A stretch of DNA of 64,000 nucleotides from Luteimonas deserti (GTDB lineage: Bacteria; Pseudomonadota; Gammaproteobacteria; Xanthomonadales; Xanthomonadaceae). Under the pieces are notes generated by a model. That model searched no databases and was not told the DNA's origin. It saw only the letters and a list, made by a program, of their open reading frames with translations. Positions 39,658 to 51,179 of the stretch are shown in pieces. Location: positions 124,001-188,000 of the forward strand of contig NZ_JACCJZ010000016.1 in assembly GCF_013425765.1 (NCBI RefSeq), in the 5' to 3' direction. Made by a program: the position numbers and the translations under genes. Numbering within the stretch: position 1 is the first letter of the stretch; every line of letters begins with the position of its first letter.

Positions 39658-40032
39658 TCAGACGGTGAAGCTGCTGCCGCAGCCGCAGGTGGACTTCGCG
39701 TTGGGATTGCGGATGGTGAACTGCGCACCGTGCAGGCTTTCCACATAGTCGACCGACGCGCCCATCAGGTACTGCAGGCTCAGCGGGTCGACCACCAGGG
39801 TCACCGCATCGGTCACGATGGCCAGGTCGTCGTCGCTGCGCTGCTCGTCGAACTCGAAGCCGTACTGGAAGCCCGAACACCCTCCGCCCTGGATGTAGAC
39901 CCGCAGGTTCAGGGCCGGATTGCCTTCGCCCTCGATCAGCTCGCGCACCTTGGCCGCGGCCGCAGGCGTGAATTCCAGCGGCCGCTCCAGGGACTGGTAA
40001 CCCGGTGCTTCGATCGTGAGGACATCGTTCAT
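39658..40032 (-). CDS. erpA: Iron-sulfur cluster insertion protein ErpA (A-type carrier)
   Basis: The 124-residue protein has the three cluster-binding cysteines of A-type carriers: C52 in [11 protein letters not shown], and C116 and C118 in STCGCGSSF. It passes Fe-S clusters to target proteins such as IspG/IspH. The N-terminal [15 protein letters not shown] is typical. The motif set cannot fully separate ErpA from IscA; ErpA is preferred because there are no other isc genes nearby and the C-terminus reads GSSFTV. The gene follows the DUF6776-like gene by 32 bases and precedes nudC. Confidence 0.88.
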   Translation of the reverse strand: MNDVLTIEAPGYQSLERPLEFTPAAAAKVRELIEGEGNPALNLRVYIQGGGCSGFQYGFEFDEQRSDDDLAIVTDAVTLVVDPLSLQYLMGASVDYVESLHGAQFTIRNPNAKSTCGCGSSFTV

Positions 40033-40064
40033 GGCTGCAAGGATGGGGGTCCCCTGCTCCCGCT

Positions 40065-40796
40065 TCAAGCGTCCGGACCGGAACGCGGCGTCACATCGGC
40101 CCAGCTGAAGGCGCGATCCACCGCGCCGCCGCGTTCCGGCGCGAGGCGCACCGTGACCCGCAGCGGCTGGAAACCGGGCGGAAGCACGATGTCGCCCTCG
40201 ATCTGCTGGAAGTACTTGAACGAGAACGCCACGCCGCCGGCGTCCGTGCCCGGGCGCAGATCGGCCCATTCCAGGGTCTCGATCCGGCCACCGCGGGTGC
40301 CTTCGATCGCCAGACGCATCTCGCCGGTGCTGGCGGCATCCCGACTCAGGCTCTGGGTGAGCGTGGCGGTGTAGTGCCAGCCCTGGTCGGTGCGCGGTTG
40401 CAGCCGCAACTCGTGCACCGTGAGCCCGCGCCGCTGCGCGGTGGAACCGACGAACCGCTCGTAGAACGCGACGTCCGCGCGCAAGGCCACGATCTCCTCG
40501 TCGCGTTCGGCCAGCGTGCCCTGCAGCTCCCGGTTGGCGTCGCGACTGATCTGGTCGGACCGGGTCAGCGTGGCCACCTGCTGCTGCAGACCCTCGATCT
40601 GCGCGGCCGCCGCGCCGAGTTCGCGCTGCGGATTGGTGCCGGAAGGCGCGAACACCTGCCATGCGCCCCACAGCCCGAACACCAGCGAGAGCAGCACCGC
40701 AGCCAGCAGCCCGAGGATCAGGCGCATGCCCGGCATGGGCGCCGGCGCGGACGCTGTCGGCCGGGGCGCCTGCCCGGTGGGATCGGTTTCGGTCAT
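40065..40796 (-). CDS. Membrane-anchored coiled-coil protein (DUF6776-like)
   Basis: The 243-residue protein has a short proline-rich cytoplasmic start and a membrane segment at about residues 24-46. A coiled coil follows to about 115 ([15 protein letters not shown], then [19 protein letters not shown]). A beta-rich periplasmic domain shows [15 protein letters not shown] and [22 protein letters not shown]. This layout matches the uncharacterised gammaproteobacterial family I know as DUF6776. No function can be given. It is the first gene of a group with erpA and nudC and is divergent from the DUF4126 gene. Confidence 0.75.
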   Translation of the reverse strand: MTETDPTGQAPRPTASAPAPMPGMRLILGLLAAVLLSLVFGLWGAWQVFAPSGTNPQRELGAAAAQIEGLQQQVATLTRSDQISRDANRELQGTLAERDEEIVALRADVAFYERFVGSTAQRRGLTVHELRLQPRTDQGWHYTATLTQSLSRDAASTGEMRLAIEGTRGGRIETLEWADLRPGTDAGGVAFSFKYFQQIEGDIVLPPGFQPLRVTVRLAPERGGAVDRAFSWADVTPRSGPDA

Positions 40797-40846
40797 CGGC
40801 ACGGTATAGCGAGGCTGCGGAAGCAGCGTCAAGCGCGTGGCCTGCC

Positions 40847-40852
40847 TATACT
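40847..40852 (+). promoter_or_regulatory. -10 element TATACT upstream of the DUF4126 gene
   Basis: TATACT lies 58 bases before the ATG at 40905, in the divergent region with the gene at 40065-40796. It matches five of six -10 positions; no convincing -35 is visible. Confidence 0.45.
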
Positions 40853-40904
40853 CGCCGGCGTTGGGCGGCCGTTGCACTCGCGCCGCCGGTGTCGGGAGCA
40901 GCGG

Positions 40905-41486
40905 ATGTCCGAGGCCCAGTTGTTCGCGACCGGTGTCCTGCTGGCCTGGCTGGCAGGCATCCGCGTCTATCTCACGGTCTTCGGCGTCGGAGTCGCAGGC
41001 GCGCTCGGCTGGCTCGACTTGCCGCCTGCGCTGGAGGCGGCGGCATCGCCCTGGGTGCTCGGGGTCGCCGGCAGCCTCGCCGTTGCGGAATTCTTCGCCG
41101 ACAAGATTCCGGGCATCGATTCCGGCTGGGACCTGCTGCACACGCTGGCCCGGGTGCCGGCCGGCGCGTTTCTGGCCGCGGCCGCGCTGTCGCCCGATGG
41201 CGAACTCGGCGGCGGCATGCTCGCCACCGGCGCCGGCGTCGCCTTCGCCAGTCATGTGCTCAAGTCCGGAACGCGGCTGATGCTCAACCTGTCGCCCGAG
41301 CCGGTGAGCAACGTGGCCGCCTCGTCGACCGAGGACGTCGTGACCCTCGGCGCACTGGGCCTGGTGCTCGTATCGCCCTGGCTGGCGCTGACCCTGGTGC
41401 TGGCGGTGGCGGCGCTTGCAGTGCTGCTCCTCGCGCTGGTGTGGCGGCGGTTGCGGCCCGGCGGCCGTCGACGCGCCGCGGGCTGA
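40905..41486 (+). CDS. DUF4126 family membrane protein
   Basis: The 193-residue protein is strongly hydrophobic with about five membrane segments. The core GIRVYLTVFGVGVAGALGWLDLPP, followed by AVAEFFADKIPGIDSGWDLLHTL, is the DUF4126 signature. AASHVLKSGTRL-type text and SPEPVSNVAASSTEDV appear later. The family is of unknown function. GGGAG lies seven bases before the ATG at 40905. The next gene, an EAL-domain protein, starts 80 bases after its stop, so co-transcription is possible but not required. Confidence 0.85.
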   Translation: MSEAQLFATGVLLAWLAGIRVYLTVFGVGVAGALGWLDLPPALEAAASPWVLGVAGSLAVAEFFADKIPGIDSGWDLLHTLARVPAGAFLAAAALSPDGELGGGMLATGAGVAFASHVLKSGTRLMLNLSPEPVSNVAASSTEDVVTLGALGLVLVSPWLALTLVLAVAALAVLLLALVWRRLRPGGRRRAAG

Positions 41487-41565
41487 GCCCTTCCGGCCTT
41501 CGCGCTGCGCCGGGCGCCACCGGTTAAAGTTGCCGGCCTGCCTTCATCGCGTCACAGTCCACGCC

Positions 41566-43386
41566 ATGTCCGACGCCGACAGCCGACACCGCGCCGAATT
41601 TCCGCCTGCCGCCTACTGGCGCCGCTGGGCCGCAGACGCCGGCCAGCCCCGCCTGCCCGAGGATCCGGCCGAGGCGGCGCGTGCCGATGCACCGCCCGCC
41701 GGTCCGGCGTCGACGCCGAATGCAGCGCCCGAGCCGGCCCATCGCGTGCTCATCGTCGAAGACGATCCCAGCCAGGCGCTGTTCGCCGAAAGCGTGCTCA
41801 ACGGCGCGGGCTTCGAGGCACGCGTGGTCGGCGTGGCGGCTGAATTCCTGATCACCGCGGCCGAGTTCCAGCCCGCGCTGGTGTTGATGGACCTGCACAT
41901 GCCGGGCATGGACGGCGCCGAATTGACCGCGCTGCTCCGGCAACAGCCGGCGCTCGCACACATTCCGGTGGTGTTCCTGACCGGCGACGACGATCCGGAG
42001 CGCCAGTTCGAGGTGATGGAGGTCGGTGCCGACGACTTCCTCACCAAGCCGGTGCGCCCGCGGCATCTGGTCGCGGCGGTGCAGAACCGCATCCGCCGGG
42101 CACGCGCACTGCAGCAGATGGCCGACCCCGGTCGCCATCCGGTGACCGGTCTGCACAGCCGGCTGCAGCTCCTGCAACAACTGGCCGCGGCGATTCCCGC
42201 GCGTCCTGCCGGGGCGCTCGCCTTCATCGAGGTCGAAGGCATCACCGCCCTGCGTGACCGCTACGGCTATGCGGGGCTCGAGACCATCCTCACCGATGCC
42301 GGACGGCATCTGCGCGAGCTGGTCGGCGATGCGTCCGCGACCCGGCTCAACGACACGACGTTCCTGGTGTTCGCGCCCGAGATCGCGCGGACGTCGCTCG
42401 ATGCCTGGGCGCGCGGATTGCGCGACGGCATCGGCAGCCATCCGTTCCCGCTGGGCGACCAGCGCATCCGCCTGCGAGCGCTGGTCGGCTATGCGGATCT
42501 GGCTCACGGCTACGAGGATCCCGGAACCGCGCTGGCGTCGGCCGAACAGGCGCTGCGCGACGCGCGCGGTACGCCGATCGGCATTGCAGTGCACCTGCCC
42601 GTGGCCGCGCCCGCGCCGGGCGCCGCACCCGACGCCTTCGCCGGCGATCTGCGCGACGCACTGGCCGACAACCGCATCGAGCTCGCGTTCCAGCCGATCG
42701 TCGCGGTCGCCGGGGGCGATCAGGCGCAGTACCAGACCCTGCTGCGACTGCGCGGTCGCGATGGCGAGCTGCATTCCGCGGCGCGGATCCTGCCCGCCGC
42801 CGAGAGCGCCGGACTGCTGCACGACATCGACCGCCGGGTCATCGAACTCGCACTGGCCACGCTGGTCGAGCGCAATGCGCGGGGCGGTGCGATGCGTCTG
42901 TTCGTGTCGCAGTCCTCGCGCAGCCTGATCCAGCCGGGGTATGCGGACTGGCTGCTGCAGCTGGTGGAGGCTTCGTCGGTCGGCAACGGTGCACTGGTGA
43001 TCGACGTGCGCCAGGACGATGCCCTGATCCACGCGCTTTCGCTGCAGGAGTTCTGCTCGGCGATGGTGCCGGCGGGCGTGCAGCTGTGCCTGGGCCAATA
43101 TGCGGCGGGCGACGACGCCGACGCCCTGCTCGCCCAGTTGCCGCTCGGCTTCGTGAGGCTGGCGGCGCGCTATTCCACCCAGCTCGACGAACCCAAGATC
43201 CGCGACGAGATGCGCGGCGCGATCGAGCGCGCCCATCGCCTCGGGCTGCAGGTGATCGGCCAGCAGGTCGAGGACCCGCAGGCCGCGGCCACGCTCTGGA
43301 TGAGCGGGATCGATTTCATCCAGGGCAATCTCGTCCAGCGCGTCGCCGATGCGCTCGACTTCGATTTCCACCACTCGGTGCTCTGA
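41566..43386 (+). CDS. Response regulator with degenerate GGDEF and EAL domains
   Basis: The 606-residue protein starts with a proline-rich segment, then a complete receiver domain (about 65-185; EDD pocket, D109 in VLMDLHMPGMDG, lysine in LTKPVRP). In the GGDEF domain (about 205-340) the signature is replaced by RLNDTTF. In the EAL domain (about 365-600) the EAL motif reads QTLLRLR, the asparagine of the NLS motif is lost (VSQSS), the DDFG motif is gone, and the terminal EGVE reads QQVE. It should thus neither make nor cut cyclic-di-GMP. FQPIV, the arginine of LLRLR and the QGN of the last motif remain, so ligand binding is possible. The hybrid kinase follows by five bases, so it is its likely partner. 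Confidence 0.85.
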   Translation: MSDADSRHRAEFPPAAYWRRWAADAGQPRLPEDPAEAARADAPPAGPASTPNAAPEPAHRVLIVEDDPSQALFAESVLNGAGFEARVVGVAAEFLITAAEFQPALVLMDLHMPGMDGAELTALLRQQPALAHIPVVFLTGDDDPERQFEVMEVGADDFLTKPVRPRHLVAAVQNRIRRARALQQMADPGRHPVTGLHSRLQLLQQLAAAIPARPAGALAFIEVEGITALRDRYGYAGLETILTDAGRHLRELVGDASATRLNDTTFLVFAPEIARTSLDAWARGLRDGIGSHPFPLGDQRIRLRALVGYADLAHGYEDPGTALASAEQALRDARGTPIGIAVHLPVAAPAPGAAPDAFAGDLRDALADNRIELAFQPIVAVAGGDQAQYQTLLRLRGRDGELHSAARILPAAESAGLLHDIDRRVIELALATLVERNARGGAMRLFVSQSSRSLIQPGYADWLLQLVEASSVGNGALVIDVRQDDALIHALSLQEFCSAMVPAGVQLCLGQYAAGDDADALLAQLPLGFVRLAARYSTQLDEPKIRDEMRGAIERAHRLGLQVIGQQVEDPQAAATLWMSGIDFIQGNLVQRVADALDFDFHHSVL

Positions 43387-43391
43387 CCCAG

Positions 43392-46424
<3,033 letters not shown>

Positions 46425-46450
46425 CGTTCGCAGCGACCCGCCCGGGCGAC

Positions 46451-46924
46451 TCAGTCGTCGCCGAGCTGGCTCTGCAGATAGTTTTCCTCGCCGATCCGCG
46501 CGATCAGGTCGAGCTGGGTTTCGAGCCAGTCGACGTGTTCTTCCTCGTTCTCGAGGATGTCGGACAGCAGTTTGCGGCTGACGAAATCACCGACCGACTC
46601 GCAATGCGCGATCGCTTCGCGCAGCAGCGGCAGGCCGTCGAGTTCGAGCGCGAGATCGCACTCCAGCAGCTCGCGAGGCGTCTCGCCGATGCGCAGCTTG
46701 CCGAGCGCCTGGAAATTGGGCAGGCCTTCGAGAAACAGGATGCGCTCCGACAGCACGTCGGCATGCTTCATCTCCTCGATCGACTCCTTGTACTCGTGCT
46801 TGGCCAGCAGCTCGAGTCCCCAGTTCTTCAGCATCTTGGCGTGCAGGAAGTACTGGTTGATCGCCGTGAGCTCGTTGTAGAGCGCCTGGTTGAGAAAACG
46901 GATGACCTGCGCGTCGCCCTTCAT
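46451..46924 (-). CDS. bfr: Bacterioferritin
   Basis: The 157-residue protein forms 24-subunit iron-storage shells. All ferroxidase ligands are present (E18, E51, H54, E94, E127, H130), as is M52, which ligates the haem between two subunits. The start [21 protein letters not shown] and the end QLGDD match Bfr of other Proteobacteria closely. It is downstream of bfd, which encodes the ferredoxin that releases iron from it, with 113 bases between. It ends 26 bases from the converging kinase gene. Confidence 0.97.
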   Translation of the reverse strand: MKGDAQVIRFLNQALYNELTAINQYFLHAKMLKNWGLELLAKHEYKESIEEMKHADVLSERILFLEGLPNFQALGKLRIGETPRELLECDLALELDGLPLLREAIAHCESVGDFVSRKLLSDILENEEEHVDWLETQLDLIARIGEENYLQSQLGDD

Positions 46925-47037
46925 CGGCGTGCTCCTGGAATGCGGACGCCGCTACTCTAGCCACTCGTCGGCAGCGATGACGGAACGCGAATCGTGCGCA
47001 TTGTTACCCGCGCGACACACCGCGCGGCGCTGTCAGG

Positions 47038-47250
47038 TCAGGCAGCGGATGCGATCAGCGGCAATTCGATCAGCGGCGTGGCGGAGCGTGCGTAATACGC
47101 ATCGAGCAGTCCGGCGGCCATGTCCATGCAGCTGCCGCAGGTTGCGCCGCAGCCCGTGCGCATCGTCAGTTCCGTCACCTCGCGACAGCCGTTGGCAGCG
47201 GCCTGGCGGATCTGGGTATCGGTGACGCCGTTGCAGATGCAGACGTACAA
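47038..47250 (-). CDS. bfd: Bacterioferritin-associated ferredoxin
   Basis: The 70-residue protein begins at a TTG (47250) with YVCICNGVTDTQIRQA and later has TGCGATCGSCMDMA. The four cysteines in the pattern CxC and CxxC bind a [2Fe-2S] cluster, as in Bfd. It reduces the core of bacterioferritin so that iron can leave. An AGGA lies nine bases before the TTG. A GTG three codons in (VCIC) would delete almost nothing before the first cysteine and is unlikely. A Fur-like box lies 42 bases upstream. bfr lies downstream on the same strand. Confidence 0.85.
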   Translation of the reverse strand: MYVCICNGVTDTQIRQAAANGCREVTELTMRTGCGATCGSCMDMAAGLLDAYYARSATPLIELPLIASAA

Positions 47251-47291
47251 GGCAGGTGTCCTGGCGGTCGGGCTGGAGCCATTTCGCCAGA

Positions 47292-47310
47292 AACGAGAAT
47301 CACTGTCAAA
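47292..47310 (-). promoter_or_regulatory. Fur-like box upstream of bfd
   Basis: The 19 bases AACGAGAATCACTGTCAAA match the Xanthomonad-like Fur consensus AATGAGAATCATTCTCATT in about 14 of 19 positions. The box lies between the rppH stop and the bfd start, 42 bases before the latter, so Fur with iron could repress bfd. A second weaker half-site (TGAGAA) follows at 47311. Confidence 0.55.
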
Positions 47311-47320
47311 TGAGAAGGAT

Positions 47321-47914
47321 TCAGCTTGCGCCGTCGGAGTCGCGGCTGCGGGCGGGTACGGCCTGGCGCGGCCGCCGCTGCGGGCGACGCAGGCGCGGCC
47401 GCGCCTCGGCCAAGGCCTGCGGGATGGCGTGGGTGCCGGCGACCTGCCGCGCATACGGCGCCAGATGGCGCAACGCGCTGCTGTAGACCCCTCGCTTGAA
47501 CACGACCACATGATCGAGCGGATACCAGAAATCCACCCATCGCCAGTGATCGAACTCGGGCTTGTCGGTCAGATCGAGGCGCAGGTGGGCTTCGTCGCCG
47601 ACGAACTGCAGCAGGAACCAGACCTGCTTCTGGCCCACGCACACGACACGGTCGTTGCGCCGGATGGCCCGCTGCGGCAGGCGGTAGCGCAGCCAGCCGG
47701 GGGTCGCGCCGAGCACGGCGACATGTTCGGGCAACAGCCCGGTTTCCTCGCGCAGCTCGCGGTACATCGCCTCGAGCGGCGTCTCGTCGGTGTTCATCCC
47801 GCCCTGCGGGAACTGCCAGCCGTCGCGGCGGACGCGCCGTGCCCAGAACACCCGGCCATCCGGGCGCATCAGCACGATTCCGACGTTGGGCCTGAACCCG
47901 TCCGGATCGATCAC
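47321..47914 (-). CDS. rppH: RNA pyrophosphohydrolase RppH
   Basis: Starting at the GTG at 47914, which has AGGAG eight bases before it, the protein has 197 residues and begins with the RppH-typical [15 protein letters not shown]. The Nudix box spans about 38-60 ([20 protein letters not shown]). RppH removes pyrophosphate from the 5' end of mRNA and so opens it to RNase [10 protein letters not shown] and [12 protein letters not shown] are family hallmarks. About 35 residues at the C-terminus are basic and probably disordered. Longer starts in the same frame would add a hydrophilic segment not found in the family. Confidence 0.92.
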   Translation of the reverse strand: MIDPDGFRPNVGIVLMRPDGRVFWARRVRRDGWQFPQGGMNTDETPLEAMYRELREETGLLPEHVAVLGATPGWLRYRLPQRAIRRNDRVVCVGQKQVWFLLQFVGDEAHLRLDLTDKPEFDHWRWVDFWYPLDHVVVFKRGVYSSALRHLAPYARQVAGTHAIPQALAEARPRLRRPQRRPRQAVPARSRDSDGAS

Positions 47915-48325
47915 GATGCGGACTCCTAAATGCGATTGACTTGCGTCACTGGCTTCGACTCTGCCACGGGGACGCCGGGGCGACAAGCCGGGGGCGGCAC
48001 CGCGTCGATACGATACGGACCCGATCGCGGACCGCGCCCGCTCGGCATTTCGAGCGAGACCTTACGGCGTATTCGCAGCGGATTGCGCGCAAGCACGCCC
48101 GGCCGTGCACGCAAGCCGCATACCCCGGCCCGCGCAGTCGCCCGGCAGCCTGTCGACGCCCCAGCCCATCCGGATCGAGCGGGACCGGATGCATCCCGCG
48201 TCATCGAAGACGACATCCGCGCCCTTCCGAACGGCATCCGATGCCTCGCGCGGGCGTCGGCTTCCATCCGCGCGAGGCACTCATCGCAGCGCGGGATTGC
48301 GGGCCGGACGCCCCCGGGCCGGTGA
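47915..48325. other. Intergenic region between rppH and the glycosyltransferase gene
   Basis: No supported gene is visible in about 410 bases. The short open frames have arginine-rich compositions typical of non-coding high-GC sequence. It includes the rppH ribosome site at its left end; I see nothing else. Confidence 0.4.
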
Positions 48326-49522
48326 TCAGGCGATCGACCGCACGCTCTCGCCGGACACGGGCCGACGTCGCGGCAGTTCGATCACGTGCTTGCCGGCCAG
48401 GTACGAGCGCGCCTGGGGCCGCAGACCCGATGCATGCGCGGCCTTCACTTCCTGCGCGACCACCGCCGCAGCGTTCTCCCACGAAGTGGCGGCGACCAGC
48501 CGCTGCTGCTCGGTCACGCGCTGCGCGCGCCCGTCGGGCGTCTCGGCGAGCGCCGCGCGACAGGCGGCGACGAAGGTATCGGCGTCGGCGGCCAGCGCAA
48601 CGCCCGAGGCATAGAGCCGGCGCACATCGGCGATCTCGGTACTGACCACCGGCTTGCCCGCGGACATGTATTCGAGTGTCTTGGTGGGGCTGATGAAACG
48701 CGTCGATTCGTTGAGCGCGAAAGGCATCAGACAGACGTCCCAGGCGGCGAGGACGTCGGGCAGGTCGTCGTAGGCTTGCTGCGGCAGGTAATGCAGATTG
48801 GCGCGCTGCGGCAGCGTGGCCGGATCGATCTTGACCACCGGACCGAGTACGCAGACCTGCCAGCCCGGCTCCGCATCGGTTAGATGCGCCAGCAGATCGA
48901 GGTCCAGCCGCTCGTCGACCACGCCGTAGTAACCCAGCCGGGGATGCGCGATCCCATCGAACAGCGGGCTCGACGCGTGACCCGCCCCGCGGGGCGAAAA
49001 ATGCGCCGCATCGACGCTGCTGGGCAACGAATGCACGTTCGGGTTGGCGTGACGCTTGGCGTCGTACAGCGAGGGCCCGCCGGTGAACACCACATTGGCG
49101 ATGTCGAGCAGGGTCTTCTCCCGCCGGAGCAGCTGCGGGGGCGCGCCCTTGAAGGCACTGAGTTCGTCCATGCAGTCGTAGACGATCACCTGCGGCGCGA
49201 GACCGCCGAGCAACGGCAGGGCCATCGGTGTGTACATCCACGCCCCGTACTGGGTAATGCCCTGCGCGTCGAGATAATCGCGCAGGAGTGCGCCGACGGG
49301 CTCGAACTGGCTGTCGTCGAAGCCGTGGCCCGGCGCGCGCGTGTGCGGCTGGAGCACGGTGACACCAGGCGCGGGCGTGGTGACCGACAAGCCGGGCTCA
49401 CCCGGGACGGGCTCCTCGACGACCAGGATGTTCCAGTGGGACGCAAGACGCGCGAGCAGATGCTGGGGGCGCTGGTAGACGAAGTTCCAGCGCAGATGCG
49501 AGAAGACGATCAGGGTTTCCAT
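48326..49522 (-). CDS. Glycosyltransferase (GT-B fold)
   Basis: The 398-residue protein starts METLIVFSHLRWNFVYQRPQ. That start and the motif SPTKTLEYMSAGKPVVSTEI near the C-terminal third mark a GT-B family transferase. The glutamates of the second motif bind the nucleotide-sugar. It is of the type I associate with genes next to UDP-galactopyranose mutase, but no such gene is here, so the donor sugar is unknown. It may act on surface polysaccharide in the cytoplasm. The gene stands between long stretches without recognisable genes. Confidence 0.85.
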   Translation of the reverse strand: METLIVFSHLRWNFVYQRPQHLLARLASHWNILVVEEPVPGEPGLSVTTPAPGVTVLQPHTRAPGHGFDDSQFEPVGALLRDYLDAQGITQYGAWMYTPMALPLLGGLAPQVIVYDCMDELSAFKGAPPQLLRREKTLLDIANVVFTGGPSLYDAKRHANPNVHSLPSSVDAAHFSPRGAGHASSPLFDGIAHPRLGYYGVVDERLDLDLLAHLTDAEPGWQVCVLGPVVKIDPATLPQRANLHYLPQQAYDDLPDVLAAWDVCLMPFALNESTRFISPTKTLEYMSAGKPVVSTEIADVRRLYASGVALAADADTFVAACRAALAETPDGRAQRVTEQQRLVAATSWENAAAVVAQEVKAAHASGLRPQARSYLAGKHVIELPRRRPVSGESVRSIA

Positions 49523-50663
49523 GGGGCTCCAGAGGGTGCATGACGGCGGGTGATCCGCGCGTTCGATGTCGTGTTGCGCACGCGCGAGCGCATGCACGTG
49601 ATCGGGATCGAGACGGTGCTGGCGGCCTTCGGCAACCCCGCGCCCTCGGCCGGTGCGATGCCAGTGGTCGGGCTCTTCGCGGCAGGCCCGGTCGAGCACC
49701 GCATCCAGGCAGGCCCCGCGCACATCCGTGTCGCCGGCAACGGCGCAGCGCGCCCAGCCCGCGAACCCGCCCAGCGGCGCGGCGCGCGTGCCACCGATAT
49801 GGCGGGGCCGCCGAAGAGGATGGGGCCCCGGCGGGCGCGGACGTCGGGCCGCACGGTACGAGACGGGTGTTCGCGCGGACCACTGCGCGCGTGCATCGAC
49901 ACGACCGCCACCTCCGAACCCTGGTCCCCGGAACTGGCGGATGCCGCAACGTTCGGTATCGGCACGCGACTCACGGCGTGCGCACCCTGTCCGCCTGCGC
50001 GGGGAGCGAAAGGAACCTTGCAGGGGTAGACAGCACGACCATGACGATCACGACTCCTCGGAAGCAGTGCCAGGCCGCGCGACTCGCTTCGTACCGGGGG
50101 ATGTACGGATCGATCTGTGACTCGATCGCGAGCGGTCGAGCGCGGGACACACACGCTGCGCGCGGGCCGGCGTGTATCCCGTGAATGACGGTGCCCGCCG
50201 GCATGAAGAAGATGCAGCGCTGGCGGCCGATGGAGCGGCCGCGGCGCGACTGCAGGCCGGCCCCGTGCCGTCGAGGCCGTCGTCGACGCCGTCGACACGT
50301 GAGGCGCTCGAACCGGACGCCCATCCGTCGGCGCGCCCCGCGCGGAGCCGGGATTCGCACGCGGAGCGCGCTTCCGGTGTCGCTGGTACCACCCGCTGAC
50401 GCCGACACCCAGCAGGCACCGCCCCGCGCATCGCCGCTCGCAACGGCCCTTTGCTGAGCCTCGCGCCCCGGATCGGCATCGGCATCGACCCCGCTGCCTG
50501 CCAAGTGCAGGCATGGCGATGGAACCCGCTGCGCGCGCCGGATCCCGTACACAGCCGGCTGGCAGCCGCGCCCGACGGCCCCGACGATCTCGTGGCAGCT
50601 GAGGCGGTGTTCTGGGCCGATCGCAGCAGGTCCGCCGGCACACGGCCGACCGCCGCGTCGGGC
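49523..50663. other. Long stretch without a recognisable gene
   Basis: About 1.1 kb between the glycosyltransferase and the small membrane gene has open frames on both strands, but all read as arginine/alanine-rich text without domain, signal or ribosome site. It may be a decayed coding region, a 5' untranslated or regulatory region, or hold a gene I failed to see. I see no tRNA, repeat array or T-run terminator in it. Confidence 0.4.
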
Positions 50664-50906
50664 TCAGCGTCGACGCACCATGCTCCGCGGCATCGCGCCC
50701 TGCGGCAGCTTGCGCGTCGACGCCACCACGATCACCGCCGCCGACAGCAGCGTGCCCGCGATCATCGCGCCCAGCGCCATGAGGCCGCGGGTGGAGATGG
50801 CGACCTCCGCCTGCAGCGATGCGCTGCCGGCTGACAGCCGCAGCGACGCGGTATGCGACGAAGATGTGGCGGCGCGCGCCGTGCGCCCCGGTCCGGAGTC
50901 GGCCAT
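50664..50906 (-). CDS. Small single-pass membrane protein
   Basis: The 80-residue protein has one membrane segment at about residues 42-64 (LMALGAMIAGTLLSAAVIVV) with a polar, serine-rich N-terminus and a basic tail (RSMVRRR). A strong AAGGAGG lies nine bases before the ATG at 50906, which is good support for a real gene. No family is recognised. It lies downstream of tRNA-Met, beyond its terminator. Confidence 0.6.
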   Translation of the reverse strand: MADSGPGRTARAATSSSHTASLRLSAGSASLQAEVAISTRGLMALGAMIAGTLLSAAVIVVASTRKLPQGAMPRSMVRRR

Positions 50907-50985
50907 GGCGTGTCCCTCCTTCCTGCGTTCGGGCCGCGGAGTCTGGACGCCGGTGCGTGAATGCCGCGCCGATCCGTAGATACGC

Positions 50986-51007
50986 AAAACCCCGCACGGG
51001 GCGGGGT
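50986..51007 (-). terminator. Rho-independent terminator after tRNA-Met
   Basis: On the minus strand a five-base C/G stem (50990-50994 with 51002-51006, seven-base loop) plus a flanking A-T pair is followed by four T. It lies about nine bases after the tRNA 3' end, so it ends the tRNA transcript. Confidence 0.75.
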
Positions 51008-51015
51008 CTCGAGTG

Positions 51016-51092
51016 TGGTGGCTATGGGTGGACTCGAACCACCGACCCCAGCATTATGAGTGCTGTGCTCTAACCGGCTGAGCTACATAGCC
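51016..51092 (-). tRNA. tRNA-Met (elongator, anticodon CAT)
   Basis: The minus strand folds as a 77-base cloverleaf beginning GGCTATGTAGCTCAG and ending CCACCA. The anticodon loop CTCATAA gives CAT. The acceptor stem is fully paired from its first base (G1-C72), unlike the initiator tRNA, so this is the elongator. The CCA is encoded. Confidence 0.95.
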
Positions 51093-51179
51093 ATCGGTCG
51101 CGCGGGCATGTCGTCCGCGACGAGCCGCGCATTCTGCATCGACCGGGGCCACGCGTCAACGTGGCACCGGCCCGCGTTC

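Noticed and set aside
49510-50997. Open frame of about 495 codons on the minus strand in the gene-poor region
   Set aside because: Very rich in arginine, serine and proline with no domain, and it overlaps the start of the glycosyltransferase and the small membrane gene; looks non-coding.
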